A DNA stretch of 64,000 bases from Brachypodium distachyon (GCF_000005505.3 NC_016131.3:9383501-9447500); one strand, 5' to 3'. Counted from the first letter of the stretch, positions 1 to 13,933 are shown. The notes: generated by a model not told the origin, from the letters alone. Made by a program: numbers and translations.

Positions 1-3000
1 ATATGATCGAAATGCTTTCTTATGGATTTCTTCCCGCATCCTTTGAAGAGCTGCAGTGTCATGCAAGTCAACCTCAATGCCATCATAGAGAACTTTTCCC
101 TCGGAGCTGCAATGGTTAGGATCTACAATTCCTGATATAGCATCATCAAGAAATTTCAACCTAACTCCCGATTCACAAGTTTTGTTCCTCATCAAATGGT
201 AATGTTCATCGAGCCAACCCTGTATTGGCTCCTCCTCTATTTCTGCAGTGAGTTTACGCAACACAAACTTTACAGATCCAAAACTGGAAGTTCCAGGCTT
301 AACCTTTTTTAAGTTCTCTTTCCCATCAGGAAACACTATACTTCTTTTGGCAGCAGAGACCAGCTTTAGCGCACGGATCGTGTCTTCAACAGCATCCTCT
401 ATGCCACGCAATGGCAACCTGTATGGCATGCAAACATGGACATCTAGCCCTTGAATGACCCAATCTCTTTTGGATGATGGATCAACCTTTGCATTCGGCA
501 AATGTCCAGTAGCAAAAGGAATACAAGAGATTTGTATCCGTGTGCTCTTTAGAACTCTGGCACCATTAAGACTGAGAGAAAGGCCCTCAGACAGTACACC
601 TATCCTGGCATTTTCCGTGAAGATAGATTGTACTTGCATGTTTGCTTCTACACCATCTGCGAGCCCAGCGGATATTCTCAAGACCTCCACATCAACGGCA
701 AAAATTGACCCTCTTTTGTCAGACTTCTCTTTGATATTGCCATTTTGAGTATTGCTCAGCTTCTCAGAACTCTGGAACTTGTTATGATGCAGGAAATACT
801 TAAAGCGTACCAAGGTCTCAAACAGAGCTAAATGAGCATCAGGTTCCCATCTGATATTAATGTCTGTTGCACTGAAGAGGGAACAAACAGCAACACCAGT
901 AAGGTCACCAGATCGGCGCACAATTTTAGCATTCTGCATATCTAGTAAGGTCACTTTGCCGCCAGAGCTATGATCTTCCTCATAGATTGTCTTCACCCGT
1001 TCCAATTCTGCTTGTGTTGACTTTTTCTCCTTGTCTATACATACAGAGAGATGAGAGATAACTAAAGATGCAGAAAACCTCAAGTTGCGGCCACAGCCTG
1101 GTTGTTCAGAAGCTATAGTTGCCCTACGTGGTGTGCCATCAGCAGAGACATTGACAATTACTTGACCCCCTTGACTCCCATAGTTCACACGCTTTGGATC
1201 AGCAATTGGCATATTTAATATATTTACATCACCACTGTAAGTAATGGAGAACTTCTGTAGGCTTAATTTCAATATTTCAACACCTTTTGTTTTCTTTTTT
1301 CCTCTATGCTCCAAATTGTTTTCTTTAGCCCTTTCGCGAGAGGATGAAAGATCCTTCAATAGAGTCCTAAAGGACATCAAATTGAGCACAAGAGATTCCA
1401 AATGCTTAAAGCTAAACTTTACTCCTATGCCACTGATATCGACAGAAAATACAAGAGCAAGTCTACTAGTTTCAGCCATATCTTGGACCTCAATTTCCCT
1501 GTATCCCCAATCAAGGCTCACCCGAGCAATGTGCATTAGGGAACCAGAGTAAGTATCCACGCCAAATATATTTTCCTTCAAGAATTCTCTATACCCATCT
1601 TCCATGTGCACCAGCATTTCACCAAGCTCAGTGTGTATCTGAATCCCCTTGCTTGCAATGTTATTTGCAAACAAATGTGATGACTGGCAACATACCTGCA
1701 AAATGAAAAGAATATATCAAATCAAAGGAAGATAACGTGTATACTCATCAATTTCAATTGAGGAATAAAGCGGCAGTAATGCCGTAGAAAAATGATGCCA
1801 CAATATTACTTTCAGGGAACTTGCAAGTTGCACCTTATTGTGAAAGCACAAGTGCTATTAAGACATAGAAAGTAAAGATAAAAAATAAACTGGTAACCAG
1901 ACAGTATGTGTTCATGACCATAATGAGAACTCAGCCACAAAATACAAACTTGCCTGCAAAGGCACAACTTGGCCAACTTTTCCATTATTTTCCCATCGTA
2001 GACCTCTAGTACATCTAGAATGAATTAGGCATCAGCATATACGCGGATCTGCCAATGGTTTAAAACTTTTTCTGGTATGATTAACTCTTGAATCTTGATA
2101 CTGAACACTAGCAACATTCAAGTCCTCGACATAAGGCATGTTGTTTGTAACCAACGGGAGTCATCTATATAAAGAAGTTTCTTCTGAGCAGAAACAGCCT
2201 TATTCTTACATTGAATCAAAGGGAACTTACATGATACAATACCAATCCACTAGAGCTGTAAAGCATGATAGTCATTTCTGGGGCAGAGACTGTGCAAGTC
2301 CACATGATTTGCTTGATCTCCTTAGTTTGAGAAACTTCCAGATGAGAGTTTTCCTTGGAAAGCTTCATTCCTTTGGTTTTCAAGGAATGAAGGCGCATCC
2401 ATGGCATCAATCTGCTCAACATAAGATTGCATTGAGTGCCACCAAGCTTGGCATCGATCTCAGCTCTGATTGGAAGAAATGGCTGAAAGGAAATCATATT
2501 TTACAACTTTAAAAAGGTAGTCGCAATATTATCAACAAAAAAAGTAAATAAGGATGCTTACGTCCAAAGGAATATCCAAAGAAGCTACCGCAGCAACTTT
2601 AAGAACTTCTAGCAGAGAGCTTGAGCCTTCTCTAACTAACTGAAAGGCCAAAAAAGTTAACATGTCTGCTGATTGCTACTGATAAGTATAGCATGAGTCT
2701 TAGATAAAGTAATAGAGATGTACATGAATTTCACTCAGATCGACTTGAACGTCAAAGTGTGGCGTAGCTTCCTCTAAATCATCCTGTGGCAGGGACTTCA
2801 CACTAGTACAGTGGATCCCCATAACATTGTTGTGAACAGTAAGCCCTTCACCCAGGTGTGTGAACTTCACATCAAGCTTCGGCACACTGAAGCTAACCTT
2901 CCAAAGAACAAATATAATATTTAGCAATACTTTTCAGGTACAGCCAAAACATAGATGGGTACAGAACCATAATTCCTAACTGCCTAAAAGTCATTTATTT

Positions 3001-6000
3001 AGGGCTGCCAACAGAAGGATTGTATGTAAATATAAGTTTTGCATGTTCTAGCCAGTAGCCATTTCCAATAGTAGCACAGAGAAATATGCAAAGCAGTTCT
3101 ACCTGCATATCTAGAATTAAGTGGACTGAATCAAATGCAGATGAGTGACAAACAGTTGGCAACAAAATCAGGTAACAGTTAAGACTGCATGACTAGCCCT
3201 CCTTTCTCCTGATGATTATTGCTCATGCTGCAAATATTAAGCACTGATTTGAACGAGATTGTGTTTCTAATAGACTGGAATACTAGCTAAGCAAGAGACT
3301 AACTGGAGAAGAGAAAAGCGAGATTATAAATGTGAGTCGAGGCTACGAATGATATCTTACAGAATCACAGATGTTGAAAGCACCAACACAAACTAGAGTG
3401 TGTGAAAAATGAACTAAATGGTTGTCACATACATCAAAGAAGTACCCACAATCGAAAAATTTAATGCTAACAAACCTTATCCGGAAACGCAAGCATCTGC
3501 TTCTTCAGTGCTGGTAGAATGGATTTGCTTTTTGATGACAGTTTGGTTGGTGAAGTACCCGGAATAGCCTCTTCAGCATTCTCAGATAAACTATTATTCC
3601 CTAGCTTTGTGTGTTTCTTGTGAAAGAGCCGTTCATCAATGTTGGCACTAACATCTCCACATTCCAATTCGAGATTAACAATTTTAACACCTCTTTCCCT
3701 GAAAAAGAAAACTCAATTTGTAAATACACACAAAAGAAGTTAAATGCTATTGAAACCTCAAATATGGTGACTATACAAAACATTGTTTAGACAACTGAAT
3801 TTGACAATAATTGACCGTATCTCAGAATTTGTTTGTGACTTGTCCAACGATATTTTATGTATCAGTTACCAAGAGCAAAAGAACTCACTTTTCATGACCA
3901 AACTCACAAGTAACCAACAAATCTTCAAAAACAAATGGAGCCAAGAATTTCTCTGAACTTGCTAGAGAAGCTTGATCAGACTGGAAAGCATCAAGCTGAT
4001 TACAGTTGCCCACTGGATCAGCAGTGAACCCAAAATCTCCAAGGTGTACATTCAACGGTAATAGGAGCAACTTAACACCAAGAATATGATTAGGTCCGGC
4101 AATTTTAAATGTATCCACCTTTAGCTCTTTGATGTCAACGGCACCATCCGGTACCTGCATCATTTGATGTCAAAGATAGTTCATAAATAACAGTATAGAA
4201 TAGTAAACGCAAGAAAATGCAAGTTTCAGTCAGCAAAAGGTACATCCAGCACATCTCTGTGATTAGGTGACGAGAGCATATCTACTGCTCCCATGGCTTG
4301 AGGTGCAACCTCGCTACTAAACCGCGGGAACCAAAAGGTCATTGTCTGAAAAATATTGAGTAGATTCACACAATGTCTGTTACCATGTCACAAAATGTCA
4401 GGTTTAGATTCAATCTACACATCAAGAAATAAAAAAAAGGAAATCAGGCCGTGAATAGTACCATCTCCTGTAAACAGTTTTTGGTTACTCTTCACTGCAA
4501 AATTTCTCTTTCATTCTCACGTGTGTGTGGAATTTGAATTTGAAACTTTGTTGACATAGTAAATACACACTGTCTGAACTACTCAGTTTTTTTAGCTTTT
4601 ATGACCATCTGCTTTTAATACCGTGGCTTGCGTTTTAGTGGCTTTTTATGACCATCTGCTTGTGCTATCGTGGTTTGACCCACGCCACGGGAGCACTAGA
4701 CATGCTCTTGTGGGATGATGACTTCTGCTGAGATGCTTTTAAGGATAAATGTTTACGTCTGAATACAAATGACCAGAAAAGGTATGCTATTTAGACAGCT
4801 ATCATGCTACATGCTCAAATAGTGACCCATGCTCATGAATCCAATGTTTACCACCTGGAAGCTCCTAACAAGACAATCATACCATACGGTGGGAACTACA
4901 CAATTCAGGTGGTCTAAATGGGCATAAATGCACATGCAACATAGCATCAATAACAACAAAACCTCCTAAGTCCTATATATACTAACTGGGAAACCTCCTC
5001 ATCCATGATTCTAACTAACTATATTATATTTATATCCTAATCTTCTTGGTCGCACACCATACTTCCCAACAAAATTACCAATTTGAACTAGGGAATAGTA
5101 AGGAATTATTTCCAATGCAACGGAATAACCTATTTGACTAGGGATTAGTAAGGAACAACGGATAATAGGAGTGAATTTCTGTTACATATAAATCCATATC
5201 GAACTAGGTAACTTGGTGCTGTGGCAACTAAGCTACGAATTTGAACTAAAGTATGAGAGTAGAAGGGCTCATTTGCACTGTTTGATGCAAATGGACCAAA
5301 TAATGGATTTGAGAATAAAGTGGAGCGGTAAAAGGGCATTTTATCCTTTGTGCTAAACCTTATTTTATCGACAAGTTAAACACACGAAATATGTTATCAT
5401 TGTACAGAAATTAAAACGAGCAAACGGAATGTCCACATCAAATTTTGGAAGATAAGAAACTTCGAGACAAAATATAGTTACCTTGATCATCAGATCTGCG
5501 ACAGAAACTGATAAAAGTCTAGCCATACTTGATGTTACCAGCCATTTCCCTTTACCTGTAGAACGAGGCCTTGTGGATTTGCTAGATTTTTTGCTTTGAG
5601 AAGATGATCTAGTTACAATTTCAAGATCATTTATCAGCAATTGCACCTTTGGGTCCTTCGAGATAACACCGAAACTTAGTTTGACAAGTGACTTGCGGAA
5701 ACTCAGTTTAATTTCACCGATTGAAATGGATTCAAGAGAACCCTGAGAAGAAAAGGTGGTTTAATGTAAGCACATCAATTAGCAAGCAAGGAATAAATGC
5801 ATATTGTTCAACAAATGTCAAATGATTTGAGTTTTAAGCACATAAATAGTTCATAACATGAAAATATTATGCCCACTTCTCCATATCCATTACAAGTACA
5901 CAAAAACCAGCATAAAAAATTACTTCCTCATTAATATAGGCACCCATGTCTGTTATCTCCTTAACAGTGTTCCGTTACTTAATATGTGTTGACAATGGTT

Positions 6001-8045
6001 AATCATTTGTTTTCTTTAAGAGGTTATGTAACATCAACAAGTTAAGGGCCTCTTTGATTCGTAGGATTGGAAAAGTAAAGGAATAGGAAAAATGTAGGAT
6101 TGCAATGTCATGTCCACTTGAGCCCTATAGGATTTTGTTTGCATCAAAGTTTGTTTGATTGGACCAAAGGATTTCTTCCAAGAGGTTGGAGTGGATGTAA
6201 ATTTTCCTATGGAATGTAGTACAAATGAATCCTTAGGAAAAATTCCTATAGGATTTAATCCTACGAATCAAACGACCAACGTAGGAAAAATTCCTATCAA
6301 GCCTTCAAAATTCCTATGGAAATCCTTTGAATCAAAGGAGGCCTAAGTGATCTCAAGCAACCAAGCCACAAATGACCAAAACACATACATGAAAGCATTA
6401 GATGATAATATCTGCTCGAAAGTGCAACAAAGCATGACAATTCGCAAAGCCTCGATGGAGTAGCAAAAGGAATAACAACAGATAGCATGCATAAAAAGAA
6501 TATAATACACCAAACCAAGTTGCTCAAATTAATTTGAACTAGCAAGCATCAAACAGACACCATGAACTTCTGGACTCAAGCAACTTGGCAGCATGAGATG
6601 AAAGACAAACCTTACTGAACTTTATTGTCACATCACGCAGGCAATTGAACCCAGCAACTCGGAATGCAACGGACGCACGTAATACACGGCTCAAAAACCA
6701 AGCTAACAATCTCGCAGCAAATCTGCAAGGAATGCAAATACAGATCAATGCAGAGCATACACTTCCCTGAAGAAATTTTTATCACGAAACGATTAAATGT
6801 GGAAGTATTCAAGTGCTAGGATAAGGTTCCTGATTGCATGGAAGGATCTTAGGAGCAACGACAATCAGTTTGATTGCATATCTGTTATTTGTGCGAGACT
6901 AGAGCTAAATCATTAGGCTAGAAAGAGATCTGAACAGTCAAAATCAGTCAAATCCTCTGTGATGAAATGTCACCTGCTTCTTCCATTATAAAGAAGTAGC
7001 AGAAATGCCAACAGGAATAACCAAATAACCAATACAAAACTGAAAGCCACAGATTACACCCTCCAAGTTTAACCAGATGTTTGACATCATAATAATATGT
7101 TAATAGGCGAACTGAATAAGCTAGAATCTACAAATGGCCCTGTCATTAAGAAACTGGGGCTGAAGCTCAGTATCCACAGGCAGCATATTGAATGTTGAAC
7201 ATACCACTGCAATAGTACAATTCACTGTAAAGCATGCAAAAGACAAGAAAGCACAAGCAAGCACATAGTCTTGTAATACGAGTCTGCTAGCACTATGATT
7301 TTTGCTAGATGGACGCACTTAATGCCCAAATTTGCAATGCACTATAAACCAAAAGAACAACATAACTACTGTAGTTATATATCAGACAAGAACAGAATTG
7401 TGCATTTGTGCTACCAGTTGCCCACTAGCTACCAATTACCAACAGGGTAAATAGGTAGAACTTCACAATTGACAACTTCCAAATGGAACAACAAATAGAC
7501 TAAAGCACCAATCTCACTAAGAATTTTCCACCGTAAGTAGTAGCTCGGTAAGTAACTCATGCTGCTCCCACAAAATGACTAGCAGACACCCTTGCCACTG
7601 AAGACCTCAAATTCACCAGTGCAAAACCCCACACCTACACCACGGACGGCTCCCCCAACCAAAGCAACCCTCCATGGTGCAGCAGCTGCTAGCAGAGTTA
7701 GTACTAGCCATTCCAGTCTTGGATCACGAAACACCAACCACGCTCAATTAACCAAGGACGGAAGTCAAAATCCTACTTTTGACAAGCAGCACTAAGCAGC
7801 AGCCCACGGCCTCGGTGCACGGACTGAAATGCCAGAATACCAAGGCCCGAATTCCCCACGCGCGAAGCTTTTTTTTCTCTAGAATACCACGCGCGAAGCT
7901 CAAAAGGCAGCTCCGCGCGCGGGGGATCCTATCTCCGTTCCTAACGGTTCCAGCGTGCGGCGAGGATGACTTACGTGAAGACGACCCATCCGATGACGGA
8001 GACGGCGAGGAACACCGAGAAGAACTTGACCGGCGAGGACGCCAT
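1..8045 (-). CDS. SAB: SABRE/KINKY POLLEN/APT1-like giant protein (N-terminal 1078 codons; gene continues past window start)
   Basis: Ten coding exons read leftward with matching phases: 8045-7975, 6722-6611, 5742-5482, 4345-4244, 4154-3889, 3698-3476, 2897-2724, 2639-2562, 2482-2231 and 1695-1 (565 open codons, unfinished). The start ATG opens MASSPVKFFSVFLAV, a single membrane segment at about residues 4-24. ARLLAWFLSRVL and FNCLRDVTIKF follow, then EIKLSFRKSLVKL, LVREGSSSLLEVLKVAAVAS, PIRAEIDAKLGGTQCN and EEEPIQGWLDEHY, all recognisable landmarks of the plant SABRE/KIP/maize APT1 family. These proteins are about 2,600 residues long, so roughly 40 percent is present. Family knowledge: they control cell expansion, root-hair and pollen-tube growth, and belong to the Hobbit/BLTP2/Fmp27 group of bridge-like lipid-transfer proteins at membrane contact sites. 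No frameshift or internal stop was seen. Intron 2 carries a Tourist element. The conserved C-terminal part lies outside the window. Confidence 0.93.
4595..4672. repeat. Short direct repeat in SABRE intron 3
   Basis: The phrase TTTTATGACCATCTGCTT occurs twice about 46 bases apart, each time followed by a TATCGTGG- or TACCGTGG-like tail. It lies between SABRE coding exons 3 and 4, a region with no other feature. It is probably a small tandem duplication. Confidence 0.6.
6046..6343. mobile_element. Tourist-type (PIF/Harbinger) MITE in SABRE intron 2
   Basis: This 298 bp element begins GGGCCTCTTTGATTC and ends GAATCAAAGGAGGCC, which are inverted repeats of each other. It is flanked by TAA on both sides (6043-6045 and 6344-6346), the three-base duplication typical of PIF/Harbinger elements. 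The inside is rich in repeated AGGATT and AATTCCTAT motifs. It sits inside the intron between SABRE coding exons 2 and 3, away from both splice sites. Confidence 0.9.
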
Positions 8046-8449
8046 GCCCGCCCCTCTGACGGGCGGAGACGTCCACCACCGCCGGATCCGCGTCAGGCCA
8101 CCGGGATCCGGGGGAGCGCGGGAGCTGACATGGCCTCCACCGACGCGGCCGACGGGAACCCTAGCTCCGGGGAGGAGGCGGGACTTGGGGAGCAGGCTGC
8201 TCGCTCGCTGGCGCCGCGCGCGATTGCGGGGGGCGGATGCCGGGGAGGGAGCGATCTCTCGTCGGGAGTCGCGTCGAGAGATGCAGCGCTGTTGCCTTGG
8301 GGGATGTGTCAGAGTCAGAGATGGGGTGAGAGAGAAGTAGCAGTGCTATAGTCTAGTGTATGCCGAGCTTTGGGTTTCTCGTCTTTGGGAATTCTCGACG
8401 AAACAGGCACGATGGTCGTCGTAGGAAAAGACAAAAGTGCAAAGGTATT

Positions 8450-8662
8450 TTGGTTGGACTTAAAACTGATTTTTGATTTTTGTCTTATAGGTCACAAAAT
8501 CACATAAATAGTTGTTTTTGATTTTGGTTTTTTGTTTATACCATCATCTAACAATATCAAGTCAAATGTTAAAAGTCAAAGCCGAAAGCACCTAATTTGA
8601 TGCTTTTGTGACTTATAAGACAAAAGTCGGAAAACAGTTTTAAACCCAACCAAACAGGACCA
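8450..8662. mobile_element. Foldback MITE upstream of SABRE
   Basis: Long imperfect inverted repeats run from TTTTGGTTGGACTTAAAACTG (left) to CAGTTTTAAACCCAACCAAA (right), with GTCTTATAGGTCAC and GTGACTTATAAGAC further in. The element lies about 400 bp upstream of the SABRE start codon. A related element with the same TTTGGTT...TTAAA end and GACTTTTGACTTAT interior lies at 14092-14262. I could not define the target duplication with confidence. Confidence 0.7.
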
Positions 8663-8663
8663 A

Positions 8664-9827
8664 AGATCCACCTCGTCTCGGAGAAAAACACTAACCTCCG
8701 GAAAATTTGTTCCAAGGACACTGATCACTAGGATTAGAGCATTCGGCGACTAATCTGATAAACGAGGCCCGCTTTCAACATTGATGTCACACAAGTATAA
8801 CAAGTAGTACTAAAAAACAAGTGACTTGGATTTTTATAGATTCTTATACAAATCTCCGTTACTTCTTTGGGACGGACGAAGTAAAACTAAAAATTGCTGT
8901 AATAAAAAGATGAAACGGCGGAGAGAAAAAAAACATACTAATTGGGTAGAGGAGCTCCAGAACACCGGTGAAGGGAAGACCAAGGAACATGAGTGGCATT
9001 GATGGCAAAAAATAAAACCACCGTCTCGAGAAGATGTCCGTGGCCAAGTCCCACGAGTATGGCCGTGCTCAGGCGATCGCCAGTGGCGACCAGCCGCGAC
9101 GGTACAATGGTAGACGGATTTACTCTCAAGAGGAAGTCAAAATTGACTTCATCGGGAGGTAAGCTGATGTGCTAGAGCAGCAGAGAGTTTGCTTTGTTTT
9201 GTTTTCTGTGAAATCGTAATGTATGTAGCTACAGTGTCACGGTGTTTCATGGAATTGCAATTTTCCTATCCTTTGTTTCAAATGGCCCAAAATTGTTCCT
9301 GCAGGTAAAATTCATATACTAGAATCTCTTCATTCCAAACGGCCCGCCCCTCATTAAGTCCGACCCAATGGTACCAGTCCACCGAAGGAACTTTTACTCT
9401 CAAAATCCTATCCTCTGAAATTCCTAACAGAAAATCCCGTGTTCCAAACGGAAATGTTCCTATAAAAATCCTATCCTTCGCAGTAGCAGCCAGCATTCAT
9501 AAATCCGATCGCTTTACTTATCCGTATTTGTATGGCTTTCAGTTCAGCGGAGAGAAAAGCAACTGGTTAAAGAAGACGGTGAATCCAGTGAAAAGCTTTT
9601 TCCCAGACAAGGACGGTGACCCGGTTCACAATACTACCATGGTACAAGGTTCAACAAAACCAAGACAGCTGACGAGTCATATCCACTAACAGTCAGGACA
9701 ACACTAGCGAACACATCCCGGAAGGGTTACTCAAACCAGTTTGATCGGCCCAGCAAAAGAAGCTAGAGATGAACTCATGGATGCGCTAGGAGAGGCAGCA
9801 ACATGCCTAGCACCAACCACCAATCTG
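8664..9827. other. Spacer between SABRE and SCL30-like gene, with Tourist-like remnant
   Basis: No convincing gene. From about 9245 to 9490 the sequence carries several TTTCCTATCC, AAATCCTATCC and CCAAACGG phrases typical of degraded Tourist/Harbinger elements, but clear paired ends are missing. The part nearest 9827 should be 3' untranslated sequence of the minus-strand SCL30-like gene. Short open frames at 8859-9175 show no recognisable motif. Confidence 0.45.
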
Positions 9828-12800
9828 TCAGTCGCTGCGGACAGGAGAAGCATCAGGGGACCTTGAGCGCGACCCCATTGGTGATCCAGGGGATTGCCCC
9901 GGCGACCTCTGGCTCTGGTGCGGAGGTGATCCGTCACTGTCAGCTGGTGGTGACCTCCTGTGAACATAAACCAATAAACCAATGTGAAGGGCTTTCACCA
10001 CATGATCGGAAGATTACTCTTACGACATTGTATGAGACAAGTATGTGCAGTAGTACAAATTACAAGATAACAAATTGGCATGCAAAAATAGCTGTTAGAA
10101 GAGATGAATGCAGATCTAGTACTACTTTGTAATCCAATTTCCTCAAATGAGATTTCGAATCAAAAGAAAAGCTCAGGTTTTTGCAGAAGAGCAAGGATAA
10201 AGGAATACAAAACAAGAATTTCGCACCCTGACAATTGGCTATGGAGTTCATAAAGCAGTTAAGGCAGAGGTGCATAGTATTAACTTAGAATATCTATTCT
10301 TTCACAACAACAAAACTAATATACTGCGAGCATAGCACACTAGAATCACTACAAGCCTAGAATATGTATTCTTCCACAAGAAAACTATAACTTACTTTCC
10401 ATGAGCATTATTATCAGCACCACGCAGGCTGCCACCTCTACCAGCAGGAGAATAGGATCTCCGCCTGTCTTCTTCATACTCTTTTGGTTGACGTCTTGGA
10501 GATTGTCTGTGACGTGACCCATTTCTGAGTGGTGGGGAAGCAGAGTAGTCATCTCGCCTTCTTGGAGAGCTCGATCTTTTAAAAATAATATAATTTTTAG
10601 CAGAGAAAGGAGTCGAATATGGAAGGGGAATAGCTTCAGGCATGTCACAAGTTAGTAAAACTACACAACCTACTATTCCCTACCTTGACCGAGGACGGCC
10701 CCGATAACGAGGAGAGTAGGAGCGTGAACGGGAGTGAGACCTCCCTGAAATAATAGGGTTATAAGTAATTTGGTAACTGGTGCTGCAACGATATGAATAT
10801 TCAAAGCAAAGCAAAGTGCAGATTTTGTACATAATGGGGCCTTATCTAACTCAGTTGATTGTAGCATCAATGTTTCTTTCGAAAGTACTCGATCTTATCT
10901 TGAATGTATAAGTTCCAAAAATTACACGGTGCAAATTGATCAAGGATATATGCTCTATCCGTTAGCTAATCAAAAAAGATTATCTGAAAGCTGAGCAGAA
11001 ACAAATAGCTTTCAATTGGATCAGAGTCTGTCAGCTGTAGTAGAGCTGAAGCATTCTTCACCGCAGTAAAGGAGGGTAGCCATAAATAGCCAAACCCTCC
11101 ACTATGCAGCACAGTAAAAAGAAAACAAGGACACTTCGGAGTAGAATGCAAGAATCAAGCTTCCAGAATTCTGGAATAGCATTTGCAACACGCAGGACCG
11201 CAAATTACAGGTGCGAGAAGTACCATAACGAGAAAAACGGCGCCCTTCATGTTCACCAGAATACCCCCTGCAAAGTAACCAGGGTCATTTCAAATTAGCA
11301 CATAACAGTACTCACAAGGAAAATAGAAATATCATACCTGACACTAGCTCTATTACGCATATCCTCTGGTCTTTTCCATGACTCAGCAGCAAGAACAACA
11401 TTTATCTCTCAGCCAAAAAATACTTGGAGATTCATGTGATATTGGCCTCAGAGGCATCATAAGGGTCAACAAACTCAACAAATGCAAACCCTCGAGGCTC
11501 CCTCTATATGCCGTTTTCATTAGACAAAGTAGGATAAATGAAATTGATGAGACAGCAAACAAATAAGAGGGTATAAAGTATTCACAGAATTGTGTGCCTC
11601 TCATGTTACCATCACAGTTCAAAATGCGGTTTGCCATTTATGATTCCTGGCGAAGCACAGTCAACAACTTACTAACACTTCCATCAAAAGGGAAGCAAAT
11701 GTTGCAAAAAGCAGTTACATGTCCAGGCTCTAGTATCTGAGTTTCTTGTACGAATTTCTTGTATAATGACTAAGTACGTGATCCTCATAAGAGTATCTTC
11801 GTAAAATCATTTGCTTCAAGTTCCTCAATGTTTGAAAAGTCACAGAAGTACTTCAAGTCAACTTGGCTCCATTTTATCTTCTCATGGATCACCCAGTACA
11901 ACTCTCCTATCTTCTCTTCATGAAACTAATTTTCTCAATATCAAATCTTGTCTTCATAGAAGAAGTTCTTCATTCAGACAAGACACTATCTTGCCAAGCA
12001 AATGAATAGTTAGGAATATTAAAAAAGAACATTCTTCAACAAAGCAAGGGCATGTATTTATGTCGAACCCATAGAGCCCTGGGAATAATTTCAGAAAAAG
12101 ATCTCATAGGGCACAGATGAATGAGGAGAAGGTAATATAAGCATTTCCGAATTAGTTCACTACATAGTGACAGGAAATAATCAGTGATGTATGTCAGCAC
12201 CAAGTGACTAGAGCATTTTCATGGAACCTAAAAGCACAGAAGTGGCTACAGAGATAGACATCACACTAAAGCTGAGATGCTCGCAAATTCTCTTCATAAA
12301 ATGAAGATTATAATCTTCGTGGAGTCGCTAACTTAAGGAAATTACTACTCCCTCCGATCCATAATAAGCGTCTCAGATCTCAGACTTAGTGTACTAATTT
12401 TGTACTAAATCTGAGGCACTTATTATGGATCGGAGGGAGTAAGTTCTTGCACGACAATGCAACATTTCAAACTCCAAACAACTTAAATTTTCTATCACTA
12501 TAGCAAAACAAAGTCAAAACTGCTTCCGCTACTTCATAACACCTACCTGGTGCAATAATCCTTTGGCAGATACACATCCCGAACAGGACCAAACCTTTCA
12601 AAAGGAACTCGTAGATCCTCAGCTTTGCCACATGTAAGAGAACAGAACTTAAGAAGCCAATAGCTTGCAATGAAATTTCTTTCATGATAAATACGTTCAT
12701 CATAATAGAAAAGTGGAATCGATGTCCCACTTCCTCTACCTGCAGCTTAATGGGATGTTACGAACCAAGAGACTTCCTGAACCCTGCTCCCTCAGTCCTC

Positions 12801-12885
12801 CATATCCTCTCCTAGGAGGACTTCTTCCTCTGCCGCCATATCCCCTCCTCAGGGGGCTACGATATGGGGGGCTGTACCTCCTCAT
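9828..12885 (-). pseudogene. SCL30-type SR splicing factor gene, intron-containing, disrupted
   Basis: The ATG at 12885 opens MRRYSPPYRSPLRRGYGGRG..SLLVRNIPLSC, the RS-rich head and RNP2 of plant SC35-like SCL30/SCL30A proteins. Exon 2 (about 12640-12548) holds EDLRVPFERFGPVRDVYLPK. Exon 3 (about 11488-11340) holds the RNP1 motif RGFAFVEFV. Exons near 11270-11212, 10744-10684 and 10577-10396 encode Arg-Ser runs (SHSRSRSYSPRYRGRPRS, SSSPRRRDDYSASPP). The last exon, 9957-9828, ends SRSRSPDASPVRSD and a stop. Lesions: in exon 3, after DASEA, one base is missing compared with the expected Q-Y-H-M reading; the expected GRE triplet reads G-stop-E; and the exon 2 acceptor (...GGCAAAG or ...GCTGAG) cannot join exon 1 in frame. 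Family knowledge: a nuclear spliceosomal regulator binding RNA through its RRM. Retained introns rule out a processed copy. Possibly still transcribed; a sequencing error cannot account easily for three lesions. Confidence 0.78.
12348..12439. mobile_element. Stowaway MITE (92 bp) in SCL30-like intron 2
   Basis: The ends CTCCCTCCGATCCATAATAA and TTATTATGGATCGGAGGGAG are near-perfect inverted repeats, and TA flanks both sides (12346-12347 and 12440-12441). This is a complete Tc1/mariner-type Stowaway of the short hairpin class common in grasses. It lies between exons 2 and 3 of the disrupted SR-protein gene. Confidence 0.95.
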
Positions 12886-13933
12886 TGCTATGTCTCTAAT
12901 TACATGCAAATACTTGAATGTTAATGACACAAAGACAGATGCAACCAAACAAGCAAATGTGTTTATCACCAATTCACCATGGATTTATCAGAATAATTAT
13001 ATATGGTTCTAGTACAACTCTAAAATTTTACAACAAAACCTGCAAATTCTGCTATCATGGATTATCCACTGGGAATAATAATAGCTTATGAGCCTGAAAA
13101 GGGCAAATGTAGCACATACAACGTATCCTACGAGCAGCTGCCAAAACATGGGACTATGTGACAAACCATGTAGACCTACCACACTGTTCAGATTACAAGC
13201 TTAAGAAATAAAAATTCCATACCAGTCAAAATAGCAAAACAAAATTAAAGATGCATATTAACATTGGAACTTGACTAGGTGACACTAATGATGCAGCTTG
13301 CCAACAAAACAATAACAGGGATAGCTGGAAACATTTAAGAGCTAAGTTATTCCACCCTTAGAAAATTAGAAGTCTAGGACTAGGATCAAGGGAACAAAAC
13401 AAATGGTGAATAAGTTCTAACAAAAGAAAGTCCATCAGATACTCTTAAGCCTTAGCACATGTTCCTCATATACTCACTCGTAATGTAATTAAAGCACGTA
13501 ACTTGAACAAATTAAGTTGCACCTTCAAAATTTCGGCAGTGGTTTGAATTCCTAAGCAGAGCAGGAAACATAGATTGAAACACCACCTAATTGAAGAGAG
13601 TTGAATCATGCAGTTAACCTCGCTGCCGAGACACTGCGGCGCGATTGGCGCATTAGTACGGTTGATTTATCACGATAACTCGGGAACGGCACCTTCCAGC
13701 GAGAAAACTTCAGGCCTCAAAATTGAAGATGTCGCCCTAGTTAATACGGAGTAGTTCATTCTCGGCGACACCGACAAGGAAACTGCCGAATTACCCGGCG
13801 GATCTAAGCCCGAGCCGCAGAGCTAGGGTTTTCAGTGCGAACACCGCGCAGCGCAAGCACACGTACACATAGGAGCACGCTCGCGAGGACGCAAAGATAA
13901 TGAAGGAGCATTAGGAAGAGAGGATTGTATTAC

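Noticed and set aside
7779..8351. Plus-strand frames over the SABRE first exon
   Set aside because: Antisense of the SABRE start exon and its GC-rich leader; the minus-strand reading explains the region.
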